The translations under genes were made by a program, and so were the position numbers. 64,000 bases of DNA, taken from Syncephalis fuscata. Lineage: Eukaryota > Zoopagomycota > Zoopagomycetes > Zoopagales > Piptocephalidaceae. The stretch is taken from positions 477,154 to 541,153 of the forward strand of contig JAHLTZ010000016.1 of assembly GCA_025786725.1 (NCBI GenBank). Direction: 5' to 3'. This document shows positions 34,334 through 47,824 of the stretch, piece after piece. Positions within the stretch are counted from its first letter, which is position 1. Each line of letters begins with the position of its first letter. The notes beneath the pieces were generated by a model. That model searched no databases. It saw only the letters and a list, made by a program, of their open reading frames with translations, and was not told the DNA's origin.

Positions 34334-35295
34334 TCGGCTTTCTCAAGACATTAGCATTGGTAGTAAAGCTGGACTGCTAGTTTAATATATTTCAGGTATA
34401 TATTCGGCAAAAAGCAAAAATATTTAGCACTTGCCGTTTAGTTCATTTATACATCAAGTTCCTACCAATGCTTCGGTTTATTTGACTTTCAATCAATAGA
34501 ATTATTGTATTGCTGATAAGTTTGAATTTAATTGAATATAATCAACTATGCGAACTTGTAATAAATATATGATTTCATTTCAAAAATGTGCATGAAAATA
34601 GAACAATAATTCATAAGTGGCTTAAGTAATTCAGCGTACTAGAGCCTAAAGAGACTTGGATAGTAAATGACAAAACAACGCAGCTCGGAAAAAAAGGATA
34701 TTCGGCATTAAAGTCAACGAGTATATAACTTTTCAAGTTTGTCCATTACGTAGAACAAGAAGATTGGCTCATATTTAAGATACAGTTAGATCAAATATCC
34801 ATGCTCAACCAACATGGCTATAAATCTATATACATATAAAAGTGTAGATAACAGTAACTGGAATTTAGAACTACATGTTGTTGCTGCAATATGGGAAATG
34901 ATGCTTTACAAAATATAATAAAGCTTGGTCAACAAACTTGACTTTCAAAAAAACAAATGTTCTGCTGTCATTACAAAAAATAATACATTTACACTTCAAA
35001 CTGTAATCGACAGAATGAAGCTACAGCTGTGTAATCCAACATTTATTACAGTTTGAAATTTTATACTTCAGACTGAGTAGCAGCTTACAGGTGGTAAACG
35101 TGGTTGTGATATTTGGCGTGGATTTGCCAAGGTAGATTAGGCATTGAAGCAGGTGTGAGTGCTGATAAGAAGTGAGTTGAAGGCACAAAGTTATCTGAAA
35201 AATGCATAGTTTGACCCATCCAATATTACTAATGTTAAACAATTAGCTACAACCATTACTATTTTATGATTACTAATGCTAGTTTGCTAATTTAA
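34334..35295. other. Intergenic region
   Basis: No gene recognised; AT-rich. The ORFs present are short and lack coding character. Confidence 0.35.
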
Positions 35296-35538
35296 AGGCC
35301 TAAGGATTTTCTTGAACAAAATCGGGTCCCATTTATGGCGAATGAAGCCATAGATGCAATATTTAACGCGCCATCAGGTTAATATACTGCATCTGTATAT
35401 CTACGGCTATTTCGGGCTTTACGCGACAAAGCAGTGGAACTGAATGGCAGCGCAGAAAATGAAGCATCCGTTTCTTTCCATTGGTCGGCACGCAAAGTGG
35501 AGATTGCTTTTTGGGCCGCAGCAGTTTCAAATGTCTAA
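35296..35538 (+). pseudogene. Remnant or terminal exon of an unidentified protein
   Basis: A single frame reads protein-like text on both sides of a TAA at 35380-35382: upstream FLEQNRVPFMANEAIDAIFN, downstream YLRLFRALRDKAVELNG and then HWSARKVEIAFWAAAVSNV before the final stop. Base composition is less AT-rich than the flanks. An acceptor-like TTTAAAG directly precedes it. Either this is a decayed gene fragment with a nonsense codon, or the stop lies in a 54-nt in-frame intron (GTTAAT...AAAG), which would make it the last exon of a gene whose other exons I cannot find upstream. I do not recognise the family. Confidence 0.5.
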
Positions 35539-36091
35539 ATTCTTACGTATAATATAGTTGAATTAAGCCCCAATCAGAAGTATATCTATTTTAGCATTTG
35601 CAAATATTAGGCAGCTGCATTGCTAAATATGTAATTGCGTGAATAGTATGAGAAAACAGAGAGTTTAGACAAATATAATAATTTATTGGCTTTTAAAAGC
35701 ACTAGTATTAAGCTATAATAAACTCCAGTATCTTGATACATTCTATTGCTATTAAAAATGTATAACTTTAATTGAAACTTTACAATACTAGCTTATCATT
35801 ACAATCTAATAAGCTGCTAATACTAAATATCGGAATTTGTATTATAGCATTTCCATAGAATACCAAGTTTAAATCCCGCTTATAAACAAGAATAGAATTT
35901 ACACACTTATTAGCCAGTAGATGGATGTTCATTCGGCTATAAAAACCCGTTGATTTTGCCTACTAACTTAGTGTTATCATCAGCAACATTTTGAATTCCT
36001 TTTTTCGTTTAATCCAAATTCTTAAAGGCATCGCAGGTCGTGGTCATCTTCTGTCATTTTTGTTTGAAACAAAAAATCTTTTTCCGTCACC
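35539..36091. other. Intergenic region
   Basis: AT-rich. The only signal is a TATA box near its end (separate entry). Confidence 0.35.
35937..35946 (+). promoter_or_regulatory. TATA box upstream of small secreted peptide 2
   Basis: CTATAAAAAC lies about 150 bp upstream of the ATG at 36092. It is a close match to the canonical TATA(A/T)A(A/T) element. Confidence 0.5.
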
Positions 36092-36313
36092 ATGAAAAGT
36101 TTTATTGCTAAAGCCAGTATACCTAGCGTATTAGTAGTGGCGGTCATGCTTAATCTTCCGGTTAGCCATCATGCTCTAGCCAAACCTATTGAAAGGCGCG
36201 CCAACAGTGTAGAAGCAGCTGTTTATCTAAATCCATTTACTGAAGTGCCCATAGTCGAAATTACGGATTACACAATTTTCACGCCACTCTACGATGTATT
36301 AGACCTCAATTAA
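36092..36313 (+). CDS. Small secreted peptide 2
   Basis: A 73-aa single-exon ORF. The N-terminal hydrophobic segment SIPSVLVVAVMLNLPVS and small residues around HHALA give a likely signal peptide. The next motif AKPIERRA mirrors AKPALIRRA of the peptide at 34115, so a dibasic (Kex2-like) cleavage probably frees a peptide of about 37 residues. The mature part has no Cys and is acidic and hydrophobic (EVPIVEITDYTIFTPLYDV). No family is recognised. The shared leader but unrelated mature part suggests two secreted peptides processed by the same route, possibly old paralogues or convergent prepro leaders. A TATA box and ATG context support expression, but nothing indicates function. Confidence 0.65.
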   Translation: MKSFIAKASIPSVLVVAVMLNLPVSHHALAKPIERRANSVEAAVYLNPFTEVPIVEITDYTIFTPLYDVLDLN

Positions 36314-38161
36314 ACTTGAATTTATATGTAAATATAATTCAGTTAATTATTTACCAATATTTAAAATGCATGTTTATCGATACTAATAAATGCAGGTCAT
36401 TTAAAGTTTAATCAAGTATATTATAATCGTCTATTTAATAAGCATTATTTTTGATTTAATGTTTTTTATTGCAAGTTATGTTATTTGTAGATTTTAACTC
36501 GGTTTGCTTAAATACATACATACATACATACTACAATTTATGCCAATAGTTATATACTTCAATTATTTGTTTAATTTACATCGTTTCATGCTATAATGAT
36601 AAAACATTAGAAACACTTGTAAAATCTTAATTTATAGCTACATTTCTAGTATCGATAAGAAGCAAACTGAAATGTTATCGAATCGAACGTGCAATCTTCA
36701 CATGAATCAACTTTCCAACAATGGTTATATTATAGCGCAATACCAATAGTATTGTTGAATTATAAAGTTTCTATTTTATTTTAAAATTAACCAGTACCAA
36801 TTCAGACAACGATAATAATATCCTACCTCCAGTCTATCTCTAGTTCAGCCGTAAAGGCAACGGTTAAGAAAGAAAGAAATAAATTGCAATAAAAAACAAA
36901 GACTTATTGCGTAGTAGTATCAGTCACACATAGCAACATTCCAGTGTTAGTTTTTAGTGCTATTTATCAAATAGTCGACAATAGGTATGCTCACAGCTAT
37001 TTGTAAAATATTGCTGTTATTTGCAAAATACATATTTATAAATGCTAAAAAGCAATGGTATTTACAAGTAGTATTAATTTAAAGCATGTAGCATAATAAT
37101 ACGAAGGCCATTCTTGCTTTGTACATATACTACCGGCTACGCACCAGGAAAGAAATTTTTATGAATGACGTGCACAGCCAAATATCAACACTTAAACCAA
37201 AGCTTGTTTATAAGCAGTAAAGTATGTAGTCATTGGTAACAAGAATCAGTTAGTTATACCAGTTCAAATATGCCACAATCCACAAAAACAAGTGCTTTAT
37301 AAATGGCGCTGATCATAGTGTTAGGAAATACTGGTGTTTAAGAAGTACCGATTAGTAAGATTGTCTAGGTAATGAAAATGAAAAAGCAGTCGGTAAAGAG
37401 ACAACAGTTTATATAGCCAACACAAAAGGTAAAGATAATTCATAGCAGAACAGACCATTTAAGAGAGTTTTGACAGTACATTGGAATGTACAAGTATATA
37501 CAATAGAAAATGCTCTCAAGTGGGAAGAAAGAGAAAGGAAATGTGATGACGTAAATTGTCAAATGTGGAGCTTGTCAGTCAATATTTATAAAAATGCAAG
37601 TTTAATTTATTAACAAGCGGAGTGTGAAATAATAAAAGTCAATCTACCAACAAGTCGGTATATCATATAACAATAAGTGAAGCAATAAACGCATTAAGAA
37701 TAAAAGTTGTTTGACATAAAAAATAACTCACCATCATAGAGCGTGTTTAACAATAAATAGTGAATGCATAAAAAACAAGTCATTTGAAACAAAAAGTCAC
37801 TATTATAAAACATGTTTATAAGCAAAGTGTCGCGTATGATTCAAGAATAGTTATTTTGATATCCAAAATGCAAATAAGCTTGTAAAAAATAACTTTAATT
37901 CCATATATATATTAACAAAAGAACAGCAATGAGTATACCATAGTTTAATATTGATAATGTTACGCAGCCACATATGTAGTGCGACAATATTCTAGAGTGT
38001 TCCAGCGTTTTCTTTTTGGTTTTAGTATTTATAAAACAGTTTCGTTTTAAACTTGGTCACTCAGCTTTTATGCAAGCCATTTATTTCTCTTCAAAATTGA
38101 AATTTTAGGATAACTTTTTCATTCACTCTATTGTATTTTCTTCAAGTGTATTATCGCAAAA
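36314..38161. other. Intergenic region upstream of HSP104
   Basis: AT-rich with an ACAT repeat near 36515-36530. No ORF of note. Its 3' end holds the heat-shock element and TATA box of HSP104. Confidence 0.45.
37990..38012 (+). promoter_or_regulatory. Heat-shock element of HSP104
   Basis: Units spaced exactly five bases apart read TTC-TA-GAG-TG-TTC-CA-GCG-TT-TTC. The three TTC units are perfect; the two inverted units (GAG, GCG) are near GAA. This fits the alternating nTTCn/nGAAn array bound by trimeric Hsf1. A TATA sequence (TATTTATAAAA, 38026-38036) follows 14 bases later and the ATG 150 bases later. Confidence 0.75.
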
Positions 38162-41100
38162 ATGGCTTTTAATCCCCAGGAAATGACCGAGAAAACGGTC
38201 AGCATCATCAATGCATCTATTGAGATGGCACAGTCTTATCAGAATGCGCAGCTGGTAAGTAACATCAATAAATATATCAAAAAGTGATTGAAGCTAATTA
38301 CAATGCCTTTTATCTAGGCTCCGGCTCATATCGGCTGTGCTCTAATGGAGGACGAAGAGCATTTAATGCGCAACATTGTGCAAAAAGCAGGTGGCGATCC
38401 ATTGATGGTTGAACGTGGACTAAAACGTCTACTTGTACGTTTGCCTGCACAAGATCCACCACCAGATCAAACATCTATGTCGTCGGCAGCGCTGAAATTG
38501 CTGAAAAATGCAAAGGATAAGCAGAAGGCGCAAAAGGATGCACACTTGGCTGTCGATCATTTGATTCTTGCGCTTATGGATGATCATGATATTGCTAACG
38601 CGCTGACTGAAGGTGGTGTATCCAAGAAATCTCTTGAACAAGCCGTAGCTCAGGTGCGTGGCAATCGCCGTGTCGAAAGCCGTACTGCAGAGGAAGGCTA
38701 CGACGCACTGAACAAGTATGCAATCGATATGATTGCATTGGCAGAAAGCGGTAAAATTGATCCGGTCATTGGCCGAGATGATGAGATTAGACGCGTCATT
38801 CGTGTTTTATCTCGTCGCACCAAAAACAATCCTGTACTTATCGGAGAACCAGGTGTTGGTAGGTTGTTTATAGGTTGTGTTATTTTCCGCTAATACAACA
38901 CTACATAGGTAAAACGGCTATTGTTGAAGGATTGGCGCAGCGTATTGTGCGTAAAGATGTGCCAATGAATCTGCAGGCTAAGCTTTATTCGCTAGACATG
39001 GGTGCTCTAATTGGTAAGGAATTATGTGTAAACAATAGTACTAAGTATTCTAATACTACTATAAATCCTAGCTGGTGCAAAGTATCGAGGTGAATTTGAA
39101 GAGCGCCTTAAATCAGTACTGAAAGAAGTAAAGGAAAGTGAGACAGGTGTTATTTTATTCATCGATGAAATTCACTTGGTATTGGGTGCCGGCAAGACAG
39201 AAGGAGCTATGGATGCGGCTAACTTGTTGAAGCCTATGTTGGCACGAGGCGAATTACGTTGTATTGTAAGGCACTGATATATATAAAATTAATTATGGAT
39301 GTTAACGTTTATATGCAGGGTGCTACAACACTCGATGAGTATAAAAAGTATATGGAAAAAGACGCTGCTTTTGAACGTCGATTCCAACAAGTTCAAGTTG
39401 GTGAGCCATCAGTTACTGATACTATCAGTATTCTTCGTGGCCTTAAAGAAAAGTACGAAAACCACCACGGCGTCAAGATTGCAGATGCTGCATTAGTGGC
39501 TGCAGCCAAGTTATCAAAGCGTTATATAACAAGCCGGTTTCTACCGGATAAAGCCATCGATTTGATGGATGAAGCATGTGCAAACACCCGCGTACAGCTA
39601 GATTCACAACCGGAAATCATCGATCAATTAGAGCGGCGTCAGCTACAACTGGAAGTCGAAGCAACCGCTATGGCCAAGGAAAAAGATAGCGCAAGCCAAC
39701 ATCGACTGAAAAAGGTCAACGAAGAAATAAGCAAAATTCAAGACAAGTTGCAGCCGTTGAAGCTACAATACAGTATGCAAAAAGGTCATATCGATGAAAT
39801 TCGCACGCTTAAACAAAAGTTGGACGATATGCGCAACCGAGCTGATGAAGCAGAACGACGACGTGATTTGGCCAAGGCTGCTGATATTCGCTACTATGCA
39901 ATTCCAGATATCGAAAAACAATTGGCAAAGCTTGCACATGAGGAGGAAGAGCGTAAGAAACACGAGAGCGAACGACAAGCAAACATGGGCGAAGATGATG
40001 ATACAGATAGTGCACCAATGCTGACAGACGTTGTGGGCGAGGAACAAATTACAGAGGTTGTTGCTCGATGGACTGGCATTCCAGTACAGCGTCTTAATCG
40101 TACGCAGGCTGACCGTTTGCTTAAGCTGGAGGAAACGCTACGAAAACGTGTTGTAGGTCAGGAGGAAGCAGTCAATGCTGTTGCCGATGCTGTGTTGCGT
40201 AGTAGGGCTGGACTTGCACGGGAACAGCAGCCAACTGGTAGCTTTTTATTCCTTGGACCAACTGGTGTCGGTAAAACCGAATTGGCCAAAGCGTTGGCCG
40301 CTGAGTTATTTGATAGCGAGCAATACATGGTTCGTATTGATATGTCCGAGTATATGGAAAGGTAAGATAAATTTATTTATAGCTAGATTTAGATTGCAAA
40401 ATACTAAAAAATCTATCTATGTTCAGTCATTCAGTGTCACGTTTAATTGGTGCACCGCCCGGCTACGTTGGCTATGACGGAGGTGGCCAACTGACCGAAG
40501 TTATTCGGCGTCGACCTTACACGGTTGTGCTGTTCGACGAAGTTGAAAAGGCCCATCAACAAGTGCTGAATATTCTACTTGAGGTACTCGATGATGCTCG
40601 ACTCACCGATGGACGAGGTCGTGTTGTCGATTTTAGCAACACAGTAATTATTCTTACGAGTAATATTGGCCAGGAACATATATTAGCTGGTACACAGAAA
40701 GACGGCCACATTAACGCGGCCACACGTGAACTAGTGCTTAGCGATATGAAACGATTCTTCCGACCTGAGTTTCTAAATCGACTCGATGATATTGTTATGT
40801 TTTCAGCATTGACTCCAGAGAATCTGCGCGATGTTGTGCGTATTCAAATTGACCGAGTGGCCGCACGTCTTGCCCAGCGTCACATCGCACTAAGGATCAA
40901 GGATAAGGCGCTTGATGTGATTGTTGAAACATCCTATGACCCGTCGTTTGGAGCACGGCCTCTACGACGCTATCTGGAAAAGTACATTGTAACGCAAGTC
41001 AGCCGTATGTTAGTTGGCGGCGACTTATCCGAGAGATCTTTGGTTATTGTTGATGCCGACGAAAAGCACAAATTGGTATTTAAGGTCGAGCCATTACCCG

Positions 41101-41305
41101 ATAACATGGTATTAGAGGATGAAGCCAGTACTGGCGCACTTACTACCGATGCCATGCCCATTGATCCCGTTGAGTAAGGCAAGCGTAAACAATAAATATT
41201 AGTACTAGGACTAACATCAGGTTATCATATACTTTATTTTACCACTAATATAGTTTTGAGAACGGTGACGACGTTGCGCCAAAGCGACGACGTATTAATA
41301 AATGA
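38162..41305 (+). CDS. HSP104: Hsp104 disaggregase (ClpB/Hsp104 AAA+ family)
   Basis: Exons: 38162-38254, 38318-38858, 38909-39013, 39072-39265, 39319-40361 and 40427-41173, then a probable last exon 41254-41305. The spliced form has 924 aa; if the last intron is kept the stop follows at 41175-41177 (908 aa). The Clp N-domain is followed by NBD1 with Walker A GEPGVGKT (Lys213) and Walker B LFIDEIH. The coiled-coil middle domain spans about residues 405-540, and NBD2 has Walker [10 protein letters not shown] near residue 630, [11 protein letters not shown] and the pore loop [13 protein letters not shown]. Hexameric Hsp104 extracts polypeptides from aggregates with Hsp70/Hsp40. An HSE lies upstream. 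The last exon adds a tail ending APKRRRINK, replacing the usual short acidic end. Confidence 0.97.
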
Positions 41306-41798
41306 CAATATTTTTAATAAGCAATATGGTTTATTTTAAATGCCAAGCTTTATTACCAAATCATTTAGAGTTACTCTGCAAATATACGCAATAATCATGC
41401 AATAGGTTATAATGTTTAAATATATCATTAAAATTATAAAACATATTAATAATATGGATACTTTCAATTGTATAGTTGCGCAAAATGTGTAAAAGAAGAA
41501 ATTACCAAATAGTTACAATATTGCTATTGCCACTTTAGTCAAAGCATTATTGATAAACCTACTAATTACGCTATAACCACATTTGGTAATACTAATTAAG
41601 TGAAATTCAGCTTACTAACTAAATAAATTGATTAAAATATAGAATCTATTTTATAAATATCGAATAGATTTAGTTACAAAGATAAACAACAACAAAATGA
41701 TGCTATACTTAATGTTTATTACCAATTGTTGAAATCAATATGCACAGTTATATTTTTATTTATAAAAAATTCAAAAACCATTGGCAAGTACATTACTA
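41306..41798. other. Intergenic region between convergent genes
   Basis: AT-rich 3' flank shared by HSP104 (+) and the transporter (-). Nothing else is seen. Confidence 0.5.
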
Positions 41799-43284
41799 TT
41801 ATTGAGAATTAATAGTAACGTATCTGTTAAATGGAACTTGATCAGATTTATTATGCTTAAATGCAAACATAGCATTAATATCTTGAAAGCTTTTTTGTTT
41901 TGTTTCAAGTAATATTAATTGGCACCATAGAGCACCTAGTAAACATATGATGCCATAAAAAACAAATGCTATCCATCCAAGTGATGTAAGCATCATTGGC
42001 GTAATCTGAGTAAAGATAAAACTGCACGCAAAGCTAAACATGGTACTTGCGGCCATTGCTTTACCGCGGACGTGTTGAGGAAATATCTCTGCCATATAAA
42101 TTCGCGATACCGGTTCCCAGCTATATGAAAATGCCGCAACAAATAGTGTCACCATAGCCAGCACCCAGTAGCCTCTGCTTCGAGATGGCTCGCTTGTTTC
42201 CCCTGTTTTTACTAAAGTACTAATAGCTATCATGGCGGCACCCATAAGAAAGCCACCAGTTGTAAAAATTGTCTTACGGCCAATTCGATCAACCAAGAAA
42301 ATGCCGACAAAGCAACCTAATAAATTGGCAAAACCTTTACCAATACTTAATCCTAATTGCTCAGAAACATTGGTGATACCAGAATCATGAAGTATGACTG
42401 GTAAAAAAAATGCTATGGCGTTGATGCCGCATAGCTTTTGCAGACCATTGATGGCGAAACTAATTAGTAATCGTCGCCACATGCCATTTTTTACAACAAA
42501 GAGCCACGATGTCTTATTCGATTCACGTTCCTCGTCCATTGATTTTAACATTTCAATAATTTCCTCATCTATTTTCGGATCATCTATCTGTATTCCATGC
42601 AATTTGGCTAAATTATAACGAGCCAGTTTGTCGTTTTGTTTGTAAAGCAGCCAGCGTGGAGATGCTGGTGACCAAATCATACCGATAATAATAAATAAAG
42701 ACGGCATCATTTGAACAGATAACATAAGCCGAAAACTGCCATTTCCATCGATAAAACTGGCACCATAATTGAAAATGTTTGAGATAAATAACCCAAGACA
42801 GAAGTTGATTTGAACCAAATACACAAACATGCCGCGCCATTGTTTTGGTGCTATTTCTGCAATGTAAAGGGGTGCGGCTACACCTGCAATACCCATAGAT
42901 AGGCCAGATATGAATCGACCACTATACAGCATTGAAAGGTTAATGGCTGTTGTTTGTACTAATCCACCAATGATTGCTAGAAATGCAGCAATAATAATAG
43001 CTATACGACGACCAAGTCTGTCTAGCGTGTACATGTGAATATCAAAACACTATAAACTATAGTTAAACCAGCTTACCAGAAATGTATCCGGCAAATATGG
43101 AACTTAAAAATCCGCCTATTATAAGAATGGATGCAATAAAACCTTTAGCTGTATCGCTGCTTGATTTAAAATATGTTTCAGCAATCGGAAGAGCAAAGAA
43201 TCCATTAAGAACACCATAGTCGGCACCCATATACAAGCCACTAAGCGACGCTGATACGGCTGACCATACCAAAAGCCCACGCAT
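41799..43284 (-). CDS. MFS sugar transporter (sugar porter family)
   Basis: Two exons on the minus strand, 43077-43284 (first) and 41799-43021, giving 476 aa. The start at 43284 (MRGLLVW) gives a normal N-terminus; an upstream ATG at 43347 would add 21 residues of Tyr/Phe-rich sequence. Splicing rebuilds the loop 2-3 motif AGYISDRLGRR. Other sugar-porter landmarks are GLYMGADYGVLNG in helix 1, the ASPRWLL motif after helix 6, GLQKLCGINAIAFFLPVIL in helix 7, VDRIGRK in loop 8-9, and the LLETK motif near the end. About 12 hydrophobic segments are visible. The family moves hexoses and related solutes with protons or by facilitated diffusion; the substrate cannot be deduced. It is convergent with HSP104. 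Confidence 0.94.
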
Positions 43285-44249
43285 TGTAATAAAGTAAAAT
43301 TTGAAATAAATAATAGAGTAATAGAAATAGTAAATACAGATAATCAAGATATAAAGGAATAAAGTATGATGCTGTCTTCAGCAACAGAGCACGTATGCAC
43401 ATACACATTCGTTCACGCATGCTATTTATGCATGACTGCGTGTTAGAGTCTTGGCATTTAAAAAAATTATAATAATTATTACGTGTACATGGCGTTTGTT
43501 ATAATTTATTATAATTAACAATAACCTTAAAGTCTCGCCAACATCTATTCGTGTAATTTAGTTATAAAAACCAGAGTCTTGTATTGCATAATGTTTTATA
43601 GTACCAGGTTTGACACGCTATTGTAGCAAAGTTATTCGTCCGCAATGAAATGCTTTAGCAATAATGAATAAAAGATTAGTAATTAATAAGCATTCTTTAC
43701 TCTTTTTGAATCGATTTGACTTTTAATAGTTTATAAATTTTAAATAGTAATTTCAATAGTAAACAAGAATGTAGTGTGTCATTTTTAGCTTTTATAACAA
43801 TAATAGTTACTATTTTAGTGTGCAGAAATACTGATGATTAAATATATAATAAACAACGTGAAAACATTAGGTTTTTAGTATTTAGAATGTTTGAGCTTCG
43901 ATATGATTGTTACTAAACTTTGATTTGTTGTAAATTACGCACTTAGCTTAATAATTTACTAAGCTTATGTTCCATTTATGCTGACAATATAGTTGTACTT
44001 TAAAACTTAATTTTTATTTTATGTGCTATGGCTAATAATCTATGGTAGATGTTTTGACGTTTGATATAGCCATTATAAAGCAGCAGACGGTACAGCTACA
44101 TGTGACATTTCAAAGGAAACACAGTATGAAGGAATAAGGCAAATAAACTGGTTTATTATTGTGTAAATTCTCGCTTGTTCTTTTGTCTTTGTTTTTAATA
44201 GCTATTGTTCTTTTTCTAATTTTCAGCTTTGGAATTCAAAAACATAGCC
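43285..44249. other. Intergenic region between divergent genes
   Basis: Shared upstream region of the transporter (-) and the DUF2470 gene (+). AT-rich, no gene, no clear motif. Confidence 0.4.
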
Positions 44250-44954
44250 ATGTCATCTTTGGCGACCTATGAGGAAGCAGCAGTGTTTAAACGACGGCTT
44301 AATAAGCGCTATGCTGCTGAACTACCTCATTTGGTATCAGCTATAACCTATCGTGCGCAAATTGAAAATGTCACTATTGCTGATATCACCGCCGACAAAC
44401 TCGTTCTAAACTATCGGCATCCAGCAGGCGGTGGCAGCGACACACTGCTTCACACATGTGAAGTCGCATTATCAACGAAAGCGCTATCCGCTGGCCAAGT
44501 TGATTGTAGCCATCAGGAGCATGTCATTGCCCAATTGATGAACAAAGTGAAGTCGGTATCGGTATGTATAAATGAAGTAGTTTATAAACATTAGCTAATA
44601 GTCATTTTATAGACAACAAAACCGTACGTTGAATACTTTCAAATGCCTTCCAAGTCTGTATTTATTACAATTGTAGCTCTTTGTTTATACGTAATTCTAC
44701 TTAAGAAAACACCGTCGGCTATACGACCAAAATTGTTTAATCTTATGTATAGTATTTTCGGCGATCGTTTTATCACAGCTAGCTACTATTCCATGATATT
44801 TCTCCATACTTCAGAAACACTAGCGACATTGGTCATTTGTCGCCAACGAGGCTATAGCTGGTCGACAACACTACGCTGGATGATGGGCATATTGGCTACA
44901 GGATTTTTTACAATGCGTTTTCTATTCAATCCACGTCCTGCCATTAAACAATAA
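44250..44954 (+). CDS. DUF2470 protein with C-terminal membrane domain
   Basis: Two exons, 44250-44561 and 44613-44954, giving 217 aa. I start at ATG 44250 (MSSLATYEEAAVF). Residues about 10-95 resemble the DUF2470 fold, related to the C-terminal part of heme-utilisation/FMN-binding split-barrel proteins; the His and Asp-rich ADITADKLVLNYRHP segment is typical. After the intron the protein has about three membrane spans (SVFITIVALCLYVILL; ASYYSMIFLHTSETLATLVI; MMGILATGFFTMRFLF), like fungal DUF2470 proteins with a TMEM254/DUF4499-like tail. Probable location is the endoplasmic reticulum or mitochondrion. Biochemical function is unknown. Domain recognition is by pattern, so moderate confidence. 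Confidence 0.75.
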
Positions 44955-45341
44955 GGATGACTAATATGAACTCTAGCCGAAATATTTGTTTTGCGCAAGT
45001 TGATTGCTTTAATAATAATAATAACAACAATATGACTACAACATTTTGTCGATGGATCAGTGTTTCATGTATCATGCCAACGGCTGTATCAATTCATCAT
45101 GCTAAGGCAAGATACTATCTATGATTCACATGTAGATACTATGATGTCATTGGACTTGGTAGCACATGGTTGATCAAGTTTTTCAGTAGAATTACTCTTT
45201 TATTCTTTACAGTAATTCTCTTGAACTTCGCCTTCATATATCTCAAAAGCATACCTGTACGCAAACGCAGTTGAACGCAATCTTACACTCATATTCCCCG
45301 TGCCATACTATCTACCTGTTCTATTGCCGCAAGATCAAGTT
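44955..45341. other. Intergenic region
   Basis: No gene. AAT/AAC triplets lie at 45013-45030. Confidence 0.4.
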
Positions 45342-46931
<1,590 letters not shown>

Positions 46932-47323
46932 ATAGATTATTTATTGGTATATTGTTGATTAAACCAGGAGTGTATCCTACACTTATCCAACGACGTGTCA
47001 TGTTCTAAATTTAGTTCCATTGTCATTGTTAACTTCAGTCCCGATATTTTCCGGTTGTCCATGATTCATTGATGTATTCACACCCTTGCTACTATCGTTC
47101 ACAGTGAGGTGTGTACGGATGCGATCAAGGTGCCGGGTCATTTATACGTGCAAACAATTTTCGTGATTCAAATTCAGCCTTGCAAACACACACACACACA
47201 AAAAGAAGGCGGCGCGTGTATTAAAGCTGGTGGCCTGCGATAGCCTGTCGCCCACGTCTTTTTCTTTACTTTTTTCTACGCTTACTTGACTTTTTGTAGA
47301 AGATCCTATACCACTATTAAAAC
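46932..47323. other. Intergenic region / cytochrome c promoter
   Basis: No gene. A CA repeat lies near 47187-47201, within the probable leader of the cytochrome c gene. Confidence 0.4.
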
Positions 47324-47824
47324 ATGTCTGCTCCTGGTAGGTCATTTTTGTTTATAGATTACAACCGATAGCTTATCATCTTTTGTTAATACTATAGGTG
47401 ATGCCACTGCTGGTGCTAAGCTTTTCAGCACTCGTTGCGCTCAATGCCACACTGTCGACAAGGTAAGCCTATACATATACATTGGTTGCTAGCACGTCGT
47501 AAATCGATGCCCAGCCATTGTATTATTACTCAGCTAGATTATAACGACTAATCATTGCTTTGCTTTATTTTACTATAGGGTGATGTCAACGGCGTTGGCC
47601 CAAATCTTCACGGTCTTTTCGGCCGTAAGAGCGGTACGGTCGAAGGCTTTGCCTACACCAGTGCCAACAAGGATAAGGGTGTTATTTGGGAAGAGCAGAC
47701 CTTGTTCGACTATCTATTGAACCCAAAGAAATACATCCCAGGTACGAAGATGGCCTTCGCCGGCTTCAAGAAGGCCAAGGACCGCAATGATGTCATTGCC
47801 TACTTGAAGGAGGCCACCGCCTAA
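47324..47824 (+). CDS. CYC1: Cytochrome c
   Basis: Three exons, 47324-47336 (13 nt only), 47398-47462 and 47579-47824, giving 107 aa, the normal size. The haem attachment site CAQCH is at residues 18-22, and the sixth ligand is Met84 in [23 protein letters not shown] and [10 protein letters not shown] are near invariant in the family. It carries electrons between complexes III and IV in the mitochondrial intermembrane space. As usual for mitochondrial cytochrome c, there is no cleavable presequence. The short first exon encodes only MSAP plus the first base of a Gly codon. Confidence 0.98.

Noticed and set aside
36510..36535. CRISPR-like or satellite repeat
   Set aside because: It is only a short ACAT microsatellite. 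No array of spaced repeats exists in the window, and CRISPR is not expected in a fungus.
41174..41253. Treating TAA at 41175 as the only HSP104 stop
   Set aside because: Not adopted as the sole model, because a good donor and acceptor add a coding-like basic tail; both forms are described instead.
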